From an uncultured Endomicrobiia bacterium (GTDB lineage Bacteria > Elusimicrobiota > Endomicrobiia > DTEH01), in assembly GCA_937928765.1 (NCBI GenBank), contig CALFVX010000018.1, positions 1 through 51,949 of the forward strand: a DNA stretch of 51,949 nucleotides. The letters run 5' to 3'. The position numbers were made by a program, and so were the translations under genes. Every line of letters begins with the position of its first letter. Positions within the stretch are counted from its first letter, which is position 1. Positions 16,136-23,453 of the stretch are shown here, piece after piece. The notes beneath the pieces are model-generated. The model searched no databases. It saw only the letters and a program-made list of their open reading frames with translations, and had not been told where the DNA came from.

Positions 16136-18022
16136 ATGATAATTATAAACATCTTATTACCATTGGCTGTAGGATTAATTTTCATCTTTTATAAAAAAAT
16201 AAAGTATTACTCATTCAGCGTAATAACTTCAACCTTGTGTTTGATAAATAGCATTTTGTTATTTTTTTCAAAATATGAAAAATATGAAATAAAAATTAGA
16301 TGGGTTGATTTGTTGAATTTAGACATAGTTTTGTCTAACACTATAATTTCCTCAATAAATATTTTTTTGGCTAGTTTTTTTACATTTATAATTGTAGTTT
16401 TTTCAGGCAAAGTTTTAGAAAATGTTAAAAACAACACTTATTTCTCTTTTATATTTTTTATTCTATCATTTACAAATCTATTGTTCTTATCGAGAAATCT
16501 TATTTTGGTATTAATTTGTTGGGGAATTTTAGGTATAATTGTTTATTTTATGATAAGATTCACTACACAAAAAGATGAATTTACTACGGCAACAAAAACT
16601 ATTACAATATTAGGTATTACAGATTTTTGTCTATTTGTTGGGATAATAATGTTTATTATTTCTATAAAAAATTATGAAATTAAAAATTTAGCTCTTAATC
16701 CAGAAAACTATTCAATAATTTATACATTACTAATAGTTGGCACCTTAGGAAAAATAGGTATAATTCCTTTCCATAACTGGATACCGGATACTTCGGAAAA
16801 ACTTCCATCATCAATTAATGCTTATCTTATAGCTGCTATAGATAAAATAGTTGGATTTTATTTGTTGTTAATAATAGTAAAGGACATTTTTGTTTTTAAA
16901 CAAAATATATTACTGATGACATTAGGAAGTTTTACAGTTATTGTTGGAGTTTTTATGGCTTTGCAACAACATAATTTAAAAAAGTTACTCTCTTATCATT
17001 CTATATCTCAGGTTGGATATATTATTGTAAGTATTTTTACAGGAACAACATTAGGATTAATAGGTGCCATTTTTCATATGATTAATAATACAATTTACAA
17101 AACATTACTTTTTCTATCTTCAGATATGATAGAAAAGACTACAAAAAATACTGAACTTTCACAACCCAAAGGTTTGGTAAAATTTCTTCCTTATAGTTTT
17201 GTATTTACATTTGTTGCTGCTTTATCTATTTCTGGAATTCCTCCATTCAACGGATTTTTTTCAAAATGGATTATATATCAATCTGTAATAGATATTCTTA
17301 TAAACACTAAATCTTTATTAATAGTTTTTGTTCTAATTAGTCTAATTTTTGGCAGTGCTTTAACATTAGCATCTTTTGTAAAAGTTATATATTCTTTGTT
17401 TTTGTCAAAATCTCAACAAAGCGAAATTTTACAAAATAACAAATATGAAAAATTTTACTCTATTTTCCCTATGTCAATTTTAACATTGTTGTGTTTAATT
17501 TTTGGTATATTATCTTATGAAATACCAATATCTAAAATAATTAAACCTATGCTAAATATTAAAGATATATCTTCAATAGGTCTGTGGAATGCTAAAATCG
17601 CATTTTATCTTTTAGTTGTGGGATTTATCTTTGGTTCTATAATATATTTAATAACTGTAAATAAACCAAGAAAAGTTAAAAATTATCTTTTAGCAGAAGA
17701 TGAAAAACTAAAAGATTCAGTAATACCAGCAACAGATTTCTATCTTACAATTAAAGAAACTTATCCTTTTAGTGTCATATACCATTTTGCTGAACAAAAA
17801 TTGTTAGATTTTTATAATTGGTTTTTAGGTATTATATCGTTGCTATCAATTATAATTAAAAAAATTGTTGAACTTGAAATTTTTGATATGTATATTTTTG
17901 GGAAAAAAGTTGTATTTTACTTTGCAGAAAAACTTTCTAAATTACACAACGGAAATTTACATTTTTATTTATCTTTTGTTTTCATAGGCATCCTAATTAT
18001 TTTTTTAATTTTTATTTTATAA
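16136..18022 (+). CDS. Antiporter-like membrane subunit 2 (NuoL/MrpA-like, degenerate ion path)
   Basis: This 628-residue polytopic protein has NuoL-like length, with a long C-terminal extension from about residue 490 onward that ends in further hydrophobic helices. It keeps Lys206 in LGKIGIIPFHNWIPD and the lysines of LKKLLSYHSISQVGY. The TM5 glutamate, however, is replaced: the usual WE reads WG (Gly130 in LICWGILG). The usual HAA after TM7 reads IAA (Ile232). It may therefore be a structural spacer or use an altered ion route. It sits 5 bases after antiporter subunit 1. The C-terminal segment could correspond to the lateral helix of NuoL (inference). Confidence 0.87.
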   Translation: MIIINILLPLAVGLIFIFYKKIKYYSFSVITSTLCLINSILLFFSKYEKYEIKIRWVDLLNLDIVLSNTIISSINIFLASFFTFIIVVFSGKVLENVKNNTYFSFIFFILSFTNLLFLSRNLILVLICWGILGIIVYFMIRFTTQKDEFTTATKTITILGITDFCLFVGIIMFIISIKNYEIKNLALNPENYSIIYTLLIVGTLGKIGIIPFHNWIPDTSEKLPSSINAYLIAAIDKIVGFYLLLIIVKDIFVFKQNILLMTLGSFTVIVGVFMALQQHNLKKLLSYHSISQVGYIIVSIFTGTTLGLIGAIFHMINNTIYKTLLFLSSDMIEKTTKNTELSQPKGLVKFLPYSFVFTFVAALSISGIPPFNGFFSKWIIYQSVIDILINTKSLLIVFVLISLIFGSALTLASFVKVIYSLFLSKSQQSEILQNNKYEKFYSIFPMSILTLLCLIFGILSYEIPISKIIKPMLNIKDISSIGLWNAKIAFYLLVVGFIFGSIIYLITVNKPRKVKNYLLAEDEKLKDSVIPATDFYLTIKETYPFSVIYHFAEQKLLDFYNWFLGIISLLSIIIKKIVELEIFDMYIFGKKVVFYFAEKLSKLHNGNLHFYLSFVFIGILIIFLIFIL

Positions 18023-18028
18023 AATACC

Positions 18029-18571
18029 ATGGAAATATTGATCTCAATACTTATATTTATAATGATAATTGCTGCTTTAATTTCGTTAGAAATTAAAGAT
18101 TTATTATCCTCAGTTGTAAGTTTAGCTGCGGTTGGTCTAATTTTGACACTTTTGTTTTTACTACTTCAAGCACCTGATGTTGCAATTGTACAGTTTGTAG
18201 TTGAAATTTTGTCTTTAGTAATATTAATTAGAGCAACGATAATAAGAGATGATTCAGTATATGATAGAAAATATGATAGAAAAAGTTTTATTTATAGAAT
18301 CTCTGCATTATTTTGTGTTATTATATTTTTAATTTTTGTAATAATTTCGTTAAAAAATTTACCACCTTTTGGTACTAAAATATATAACAAATTAGCAGAC
18401 TATTATATAAAAAATACAATTAATGACACAGGTGCAGTAGATATAGTTGCAGCAATAATTCTTAACTACAGAGCATATGATACTTTAGGTGAAGCAACTG
18501 TGCTTTTTACTGCTATATTAGGTGCTGTATTAGTTTTAAGAAAGATAGGTAGATTGAGAAATGAAAGATAA
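18029..18571 (+). CDS. Fused MbhD-MbhE-like (MrpA C-terminal) membrane subunit
   Basis: This 180-residue membrane protein matches the C-terminal part of MrpA, which is split into MbhD and MbhE in archaeal Mbh complexes. The first half, with LEIKDLLSSVVSLAAVGLIL and LQAPDVAIVQFVVEI, is MbhD-like (DUF4040). The second half, with ILNYRAYDTLGEATVLFTAI, is MbhE-like. Here both are in one chain, as in bacterial MrpA. It overlaps the following MrpB-like gene by 11 bases. Confidence 0.88.
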   Translation: MEILISILIFIMIIAALISLEIKDLLSSVVSLAAVGLILTLLFLLLQAPDVAIVQFVVEILSLVILIRATIIRDDSVYDRKYDRKSFIYRISALFCVIIFLIFVIISLKNLPPFGTKIYNKLADYYIKNTINDTGAVDIVAAIILNYRAYDTLGEATVLFTAILGAVLVLRKIGRLRNER

Positions 18572-19019
18572 AAATTCAGGTATGACTTTAATAGTAAAAA
18601 CTGTAACTCGATGGACTGTATTGTTAATTATGTTATATGGATTTTATATAACATTTTTTGGACATTTAGGACCAGGAGGAGGATTTGCTGGAGGTATAAT
18701 TGTAGTTTTATCTTTTATACACATAATTCTTGCTTATGGTAAAGATTTTGTTGTAAAAAAAATAAATGAAAATATAGCAGGAATTTTAGAAACAACTGGC
18801 GGATTGTTGTTTTTGACAATAGCAATATTAGGTCTTTTTACAGGAATATTTTTTAAAGATTTTTTAGGAAAAGGCAAAGTTTTTAGTATCTTTTCTGCAG
18901 GCATAATTCTGCCAGCAAATATAGCAATAATGATAAAAGTAGGATTTGGTATGCTTAGTGCATTTTTGTGTTTGATTTTATTTTCTTCACAACAAGAAGA
19001 AAATAAAAAAAAGGAGTAA
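18561..19019 (+). CDS. MrpB/MbhF-like subunit
   Basis: This 152-residue protein has four hydrophobic helices and belongs to the MnhB/MrpB family. The hallmark segment FFGHLGPGGGFAGGIIVV lies in the N-terminal third. In Mbh and Mrp complexes this subunit helps form the sodium-translocation part. It overlaps the MbhD/E-like gene by 11 bases, and its charged tail QQEENKKKE ends just before an AAGGAG Shine-Dalgarno for the next gene. Confidence 0.9.
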   Translation: MKDKNSGMTLIVKTVTRWTVLLIMLYGFYITFFGHLGPGGGFAGGIIVVLSFIHIILAYGKDFVVKKINENIAGILETTGGLLFLTIAILGLFTGIFFKDFLGKGKVFSIFSAGIILPANIAIMIKVGFGMLSAFLCLILFSSQQEENKKKE

Positions 19020-19026
19020 AAAAGAA

Positions 19027-19374
19027 ATGTTTAAATATTTAGCATACATTTTATGTTTAACATTATTTTTTGTAGGACTTTATGGAATAATAGTAAAAAA
19101 AAATTTGTTTAAAATTATAATCTCATTTATCATAATGGAAAATGCCTTGAATTTATTTTTTATACTTTTGGGTTATAGAAAATCTGCAACTTTTCCTATA
19201 TTTTTAAAAAATATTGAACAAACAAATATTGTAGATCCTGTTCCTCAAGCATTGGTTTTAACATCTATAGTAATAGGTCTTTCAGTGACAATTCTTATGG
19301 TTGCAATAGCTTTACGTATATATGAAAAATATAAAACTTTTGATATTACAGAAATCAAAAATTTAAAAGGATAA
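19027..19374 (+). CDS. MrpC/MbhG-like (NuoK-like) subunit
   Basis: This 115-residue, three-helix membrane protein belongs to the MnhC/MrpC/NuoK family. Conserved features are the helix containing IIMENALNLFFILLGY and the block DPVPQALVLTSIVIGLSVTI. The glutamate in the IIMEN helix corresponds to the proton-path residue of NuoK. It begins 7 bases after the MrpB-like gene. Confidence 0.9.
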   Translation: MFKYLAYILCLTLFFVGLYGIIVKKNLFKIIISFIIMENALNLFFILLGYRKSATFPIFLKNIEQTNIVDPVPQALVLTSIVIGLSVTILMVAIALRIYEKYKTFDITEIKNLKG

Positions 19375-19380
19375 TAAAAA

Positions 19381-20892
19381 ATGATTGTTACTTTTTTTAT
19401 AATTTTACCATTATTTGCAGCATTTGTTAATGCAATCTTTGGAAGAATTTTTAGACTTTTTTCTGATATTTTCATAAATATTATAAATTTTATTCTTTTA
19501 ATTTTGAGTTTTGTAATTTTATATCAAATAAATACAAACCAAAACAATATCTTTGTTTATAAGATTGGTGGGTGGGAAATACCATATGGAATTTCCCTAG
19601 TTGTGGATTTTTATAGTGTGTTTATGTTATTAATTGTAAATATTATTACTTTTTTTGTTGGCATTTATTCTATTTCTTATATGCAAAAATATACTGAAAA
19701 ATGGGGTTTCTATTCTTTATTCGAACTTATGCTTGCTGGTATGAATGGAGTAATAATCAGTGGAGATTTGTTTAACATTTTTGTATTTTTAGAAGTTGCA
19801 TCTATTGCTTCTTATGCTTTGGTAGCTTTTGGCACAGAAAAAGATGAATTAGAAGCAGCGTTTAAATATATAGTTTTAGGTTCAATCTCTACATCTTTTA
19901 TACTTTTAGCAATAATTTTAAGTTATGGTTATACATCAACATTAAACCTTGCTGATATATCAAATGTAGCAAAAATGTCAAATAATTATATTGTTAAAAT
20001 AACACTTTTTCTTTTCTTAATTGGTTTTGGGATAAAATCAGCAATTGTGCCATTGCACTGGTGGTTACCAGATGCACATCCTTCAGCACCAGCACCAATA
20101 TCTGCTATGTTATCTGGATTACTTATAAAAACCCTTGGGATATACTTGATAGTAAGATTTGTTTTCAATATTTTTTTAGTAGATATAAAGATATTAAACA
20201 TACTTTCTTATCTAGGTATATTTTCGATGATAGTTGGTGTAATTTTAGCGTTATATCAATGGGATTATAAACGACTTCTTGCATACCATTCTATAAGTCA
20301 AGTTGGATATATTTTTTTAGGAATTGGCTTAGCTACACCTTTGGGATTACTTGGAGGATTGTTTCATTTATTAAACCATTCTGTATTTAAATCTCTGTTA
20401 TTTTTGACAAGCGGTGCTTTAGAATATAATTTTTCTACACGTAATTTAAAAAACTATTATTATGTAAGTAAAACAATGCCAAAAACAACTTTTTCCGCTG
20501 TCATTGGCAGTTTTTCAATTGCTGGTATTCCACCATTTAACGGATTTTGGTCAAAATTAATTATTCTTTTTGCTTGTATTCAATCGAAAAATATTATTTT
20601 TGGATTAGTTGTAATATTAGTAAGTGTTTTAACATTAGCAAGTTTCTTAAAAGTTCTAAAATATGGTTTTTATAGAGAAAATAATTACAGTGAGAAAGAA
20701 AATAATCTATTTTTGGTTAAAAAAAATATAAAAGAAGTACCTTTTTTTATGCAATTTTCAATGATATCATTAGCAATTTTGTGTATAATTTTAGGAATAA
20801 TAATATATCCAGAAGTAAAACAAATTTTAATTTCAAAAACAGTTGAGATTATATACAATGGCGATTTATATCGCAATTTGGTTATAAAATGA
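19381..20892 (+). CDS. Antiporter-like membrane subunit 3 (MrpD/MbhH-like)
   Basis: This 503-residue polytopic protein is the true MrpD-type antiporter subunit, shown by the TM7-8 block GIKSAIVPLHWWLPDAHPSA continuing to APAPISAMLSG. It keeps Glu138 in VFLEVASIASYALVAFG and Lys219, together with KRLLAYHSISQVGYIFLG. It sits exactly where MrpD belongs, between the MrpC- and MrpE-like genes, whereas the other two antiporter-like genes lie before the Mrp set. Its last four bases overlap the MrpE-like start. Confidence 0.91.
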   Translation: MIVTFFIILPLFAAFVNAIFGRIFRLFSDIFINIINFILLILSFVILYQINTNQNNIFVYKIGGWEIPYGISLVVDFYSVFMLLIVNIITFFVGIYSISYMQKYTEKWGFYSLFELMLAGMNGVIISGDLFNIFVFLEVASIASYALVAFGTEKDELEAAFKYIVLGSISTSFILLAIILSYGYTSTLNLADISNVAKMSNNYIVKITLFLFLIGFGIKSAIVPLHWWLPDAHPSAPAPISAMLSGLLIKTLGIYLIVRFVFNIFLVDIKILNILSYLGIFSMIVGVILALYQWDYKRLLAYHSISQVGYIFLGIGLATPLGLLGGLFHLLNHSVFKSLLFLTSGALEYNFSTRNLKNYYYVSKTMPKTTFSAVIGSFSIAGIPPFNGFWSKLIILFACIQSKNIIFGLVVILVSVLTLASFLKVLKYGFYRENNYSEKENNLFLVKKNIKEVPFFMQFSMISLAILCIILGIIIYPEVKQILISKTVEIIYNGDLYRNLVIK

Positions 20893-21392
20893 AATCTATA
20901 ATAAAAAGAAAAATATTTCTTACATTAGTAGTTTTTTTAATTTGGTTAATGCTTGCAGGATTAGAAGCTTATATTATATTAATTGGCATTTTATGTAGCA
21001 TATTAATAGTTTTTATATTTGGCGATATAAATATTCAAAATGAATGGACTTTTAAAAAACCATTAAGATACTTATGGTTTATACCATACGCTTTTTTGTT
21101 TACATATGAGGTAATAAAAGCCAACTTAGATGTTGCCTATAGAATTCTTATGCCTAACTTACCTATAAGGCCAGGAATAGTAAAAATAAAAACAAATCTT
21201 AAATCAGATGCTGCTTTAACCATTCTTGCAAATTCAATAACTTTAACTCCAGGAACTTTAAGTGTAGATGTTGATAAAGATAATGGATATATTTATGTTC
21301 ATTGGATATATGTAAGAAGTGTTGAAATAGAGGAAACAACTAAAAAAATATCAGCAAAATTTGAAAAAATTTTAGAAAAAATATTTAACTAA
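20889..21392 (+). CDS. MrpE/MbhA-like subunit
   Basis: This 167-residue protein has two N-terminal hydrophobic helices and a cytoplasmic C-terminal domain, as in MrpE. The conserved block is ILANSITLTPGTLSVDVD followed by YIYVHWIYV. The N-terminus includes FLIWLMLAGLEAYIILIGIL. It overlaps the MrpD-like gene by 4 bases (ATGA), so translation is probably coupled. It is a structural part of the ion-translocating module. Confidence 0.9.
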   Translation: MKSIIKRKIFLTLVVFLIWLMLAGLEAYIILIGILCSILIVFIFGDINIQNEWTFKKPLRYLWFIPYAFLFTYEVIKANLDVAYRILMPNLPIRPGIVKIKTNLKSDAALTILANSITLTPGTLSVDVDKDNGYIYVHWIYVRSVEIEETTKKISAKFEKILEKIFN

Positions 21393-21398
21393 AAAAGT

Positions 21399-21734
21399 AT
21401 GAAGTATTTAAAGTATATATTTGGTTTGACTTTAATTTCTTTACTTATAATTTTAAATTTTTTTATAAGAACAGATTTAATATTTAGATTTATTAATCCT
21501 CTGATTTTAAGTTTAATTTTTTGTATTTACAGAATTTTTTTAGGACCTACTGCAGCAGATAGAGCTGTAGCAGTAGATATTTTAGGACTTTTGGTTGTAG
21601 GAATTTGTGGTATTATGACAATATTTACAAAAGCAGGTTTTTTTATAGATATAGCCATAGCTTGGGCATTACAATCTTTTATTGGGAACTTAGCATTAGC
21701 AAAATATTTAGAAGGGAAAAAATTTGATGAATGA
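21399..21734 (+). CDS. MrpF/MbhB-like subunit
   Basis: This is a 111-residue, three-helix membrane protein of the MnhF/MrpF family. The motif YRIFLGPTAADRAVAVDILG, with its conserved D-R pair, is diagnostic, followed by LQSFIGNLALAKYLEG. It starts 6 bases after the MrpE-like gene and overlaps the MrpG-like gene by 11 bases. Confidence 0.91.
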   Translation: MKYLKYIFGLTLISLLIILNFFIRTDLIFRFINPLILSLIFCIYRIFLGPTAADRAVAVDILGLLVVGICGIMTIFTKAGFFIDIAIAWALQSFIGNLALAKYLEGKKFDE

Positions 21735-22053
21735 ATTAATCAGTTTTATAATAATATCTATTGGTATATTAGCTGATATTATTGGGTGTATTGGATTAGT
21801 AAGATTCCCAGATGTTTATACAAGGTTACAAGCATCTACTAAATGTGTCACACTTGGAACTTGTGGCATATTTTTTGGAGTATTTTTTTATTACGGTTTT
21901 ACATCTATAGGAATTAAAGCATTGTTAGTTATGATATTTATTTTTTTAACATCACCAGTATCATCACATGCACTAGCTCGTGCTGCATATAAATCAAATA
22001 TAAAACTATCTGAGAAATCAATCTGTGACGAATATAAAAAAGAAAAAAAATAA
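21724..22053 (+). CDS. MrpG/MbhC-like subunit
   Basis: This 109-residue, three-helix membrane protein belongs to the MnhG/MrpG family. The signature GCIGLVRFPDVYTRLQASTK is intact, followed by TLGTCGIFFGVFFYYG and TSPVSSHALARAAY. It completes a full set from the MrpA C-terminal part to MrpG. The tail is Lys/Glu-rich. The next gene follows after 26 bases. Confidence 0.92.
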   Translation: MMNELISFIIISIGILADIIGCIGLVRFPDVYTRLQASTKCVTLGTCGIFFGVFFYYGFTSIGIKALLVMIFIFLTSPVSSHALARAAYKSNIKLSEKSICDEYKKEKK

Positions 22054-22079
22054 AATTTTTTATTATTTTATTATAACTT

Positions 22080-22709
22080 ATGAAATATCCAAAATTAAGA
22101 GAACTTAAAGAAGCAATAAAAGCACTTATTAAAGGACCTTTTACTACAAAATATCCTTATGAAAAACATATCCCACCAGAAAGTTTTCGTGGTAAACCAC
22201 AACCGTCACAGGAAGGATGTATAGGTTGTGGTGCATGTGCTGAAGTATGTCCTGCAGAAGCAATTGAGTTAAAAGATATAAAATCTGTTAATTCTGCTGA
22301 ACGGGTTTTAGTTTGGCATTACGACGAATGCATTTTTTGTGGCCAATGCGCAAGAATTTGCACTACAAGAAACGAAAAGATCCCAGGCGTAGTTATGTCA
22401 AAAGAGTTTGAATTAGCAAATACTGACAGAAAAAAAATAAGGTCTGAAAAAATTAAACATGATTTATTTTTATGTTCGTATTGTGCTAATATAATTTCTA
22501 CTAAAAAACATCTTGTATATGTTTCAGAAAAACTTCAACATAAAACTTTTGGTAATATAAATTTGACACAAGTATTATTAGAAAAATTTGGCTTAAACAT
22601 TGAACCTGTGAAATTTAAACAATTCAATCAAAGAGAATATCTATACGAGATACTTTGTCCAAAATGTAGAAGAAAAACATTATTGTTTGATGAATATGGC
22701 AAAGTTTAA
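22080..22709 (+). CDS. NuoI/MbhN-like 2[4Fe-4S] hydrogenase subunit with extra C-terminal cysteine pairs
   Basis: This 209-residue iron-sulfur protein probably accepts electrons from ferredoxin and passes them to the small subunit. Two classic clusters are visible: CIGCGACAEVCP (Cys47, 50, 53, 57) and CIFCGQCARIC (Cys84, 87, 90, 94). The C-terminal third adds two CxxC pairs, LCSYC (Cys132, 135) and LCPKC (Cys193, 196), which could bind zinc or another cluster. This extension makes it longer than a minimal NuoI-type subunit. It is the last recognisable gene of the hydrogenase operon and ends 6 bases before a coiled-coil gene. Confidence 0.88.
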   Translation: MKYPKLRELKEAIKALIKGPFTTKYPYEKHIPPESFRGKPQPSQEGCIGCGACAEVCPAEAIELKDIKSVNSAERVLVWHYDECIFCGQCARICTTRNEKIPGVVMSKEFELANTDRKKIRSEKIKHDLFLCSYCANIISTKKHLVYVSEKLQHKTFGNINLTQVLLEKFGLNIEPVKFKQFNQREYLYEILCPKCRRKTLLFDEYGKV

Positions 22710-22715
22710 AAATTT

Positions 22716-22988
22716 ATGGTTCTACAAAAAGAAATATTTTTAATAGAAAAAATTGAAAATTTAGAAAGCCAAATTGAAAATTTAGAAAAAAAAATTGAAG
22801 AATGTGTAAATTATATAGAATTTTTAAAAGCAGAAAACAAAAAACTTCAGACAGATATAAAACTTTTAGAAGAAGAAAATAAAAGGTTACAAGGATTATA
22901 CAAAAATTATCTTCAGCTACAATCAAAGACAGAAATCGTTAAACACAAACTTAAAAAAGTTGTTGAAAAAATTACTGACATTGTTTAA
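22716..22988 (+). CDS. Short coiled-coil protein, possibly ZapB-like
   Basis: This 90-residue protein is almost entirely predicted coiled coil, with heptads such as IENLESQIENLEKKIEE and LEEENKRLQGLYKNYL. There is no signal peptide or membrane segment. Its size and heptad pattern resemble ZapB, a cell-division coiled-coil protein that contacts ZapA, and a ZapA-like gene follows after 96 bases. Coiled coils match many families, so the ZapB call rests mainly on context. It starts 6 bases after the hydrogenase ferredoxin gene and may be transcribed with that operon. Confidence 0.5.
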   Translation: MVLQKEIFLIEKIENLESQIENLEKKIEECVNYIEFLKAENKKLQTDIKLLEEENKRLQGLYKNYLQLQSKTEIVKHKLKKVVEKITDIV

Positions 22989-22993
22989 ATCAT

Positions 22994-23040
22994 AAAATTT
23001 TGTATTTCCAAACATTGATTTTAATATTAAAATTTTGTAT
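22994..23040 (+). repeat. Two direct copies of a 12-base AT-rich repeat upstream of zapA
   Basis: AAAATTTTGTAT occurs at 22994-23005 and again at 23029-23040, 35 bases apart start to start. The second copy overlaps the spacer and -10 region of the predicted zapA promoter, so the pair could be a regulator-binding site. With this base composition a chance pair is quite possible. Confidence 0.3.
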
Positions 23041-23043
23041 ATT
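23015..23043 (+). promoter_or_regulatory. Putative sigma-70-type promoter for zapA
   Basis: TTGATT (23015-23020) and TATATT (23038-23043) are separated by exactly 17 bases; they match four and five of six consensus positions. The expected transcription start is about 23050. That coincides with the first base of the left arm of the inverted repeat enclosing zapA (23049), and this agreement raises confidence in both features. Confidence 0.5.
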
Positions 23044-23048
23044 TTTGT

Positions 23049-23418
23049 AAAGTTATAAAAGGAAAAGATTAGGAAATTTTTAAAATGAAACAAAATGATG
23101 TTTTAGAAGAAATTTTTATAAAAGTAGGACCTAGAGAATTAAATTTTAAACCAAACTCAGCTATAGAAAAGATGTTTATTGAACTTGTAGCTGATTATGT
23201 TAATAAAAGGTTTACAGAAATACAAAAAGAACAAGTTGATACAATGAAGACATACGCTTATGCATTATTAGAAATCGCAAAAGAAAAAATTGGTTTAGAA
23301 AAAAAAGTAGAAGAAAAAGTCAATAATTTAGAATTAAAAATTTCTTCATTAATAGACAAAATTGATTCTTCTTTAAAACAATAATTACCTTCCTAATCAT
23401 CACTCCTTTTATAACTTT
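23049..23418 (+). repeat. Inverted repeat enclosing the zapA gene
   Basis: The left arm (23049-23075) and right arm (23390-23418) can pair as a 15-bp outer helix (23049-23063 with 23404-23418) and a 9-bp inner helix (23067-23075 with 23390-23398). An internal loop of 3 and 5 bases separates them. All 24 pairs are Watson-Crick. The whole zapA coding region lies between. The likely zapA Shine-Dalgarno, AGGAA at 23071-23075, is inside the inner helix, so pairing would hide it. The right arm ends with CTTTTT. In transcripts this would be a structured RNA of about 370 bases with paired ends; in DNA it could be a protein-binding site. Confidence 0.65.
23085..23384 (+). CDS. zapA: Cell division protein ZapA-like
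   Basis: This 99-residue protein fits the ZapA family, which bundles FtsZ filaments at the division site. Family-like parts are the N-terminal strands IFIKVGPRELNF, the helix VADYVNKRFTEIQKE, the following TYAYALLEIAKEKI (equivalent to the LAALNIADEL region), and a C-terminal coiled coil to the end. ZapA proteins are poorly conserved, so confidence is moderate. The context agrees: a coiled-coil ZapB-like gene lies before it, and fau lies two genes after it; in E. coli zapA and fau flank the 6S RNA gene. It is enclosed by an inverted repeat and has its own predicted promoter. Confidence 0.68.
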   Translation: MKQNDVLEEIFIKVGPRELNFKPNSAIEKMFIELVADYVNKRFTEIQKEQVDTMKTYAYALLEIAKEKIGLEKKVEEKVNNLELKISSLIDKIDSSLKQ

Positions 23419-23453
23419 TTAAAATAACAAATTATTAATTAAATTTATAACAT

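Noticed and set aside
11766-22709. Reading the cluster as respiratory complex I
   Set aside because: The NuoD-like subunit keeps both nickel-binding CxxC motifs, the NuoB-like subunit has the CxxC spacing of hydrogenases, and a full Mrp set is present, so it is a group 4 hydrogenase.
23049-23418. Whether the paired-end element around zapA is RNase P RNA, tmRNA or 6S RNA itself
   Set aside because: The length is near 370 bases, but the universal RNase P core motifs and tmRNA ends are not seen, and the interior is a good ZapA-like reading frame. 6S RNA is usually shorter and does not contain a protein gene.
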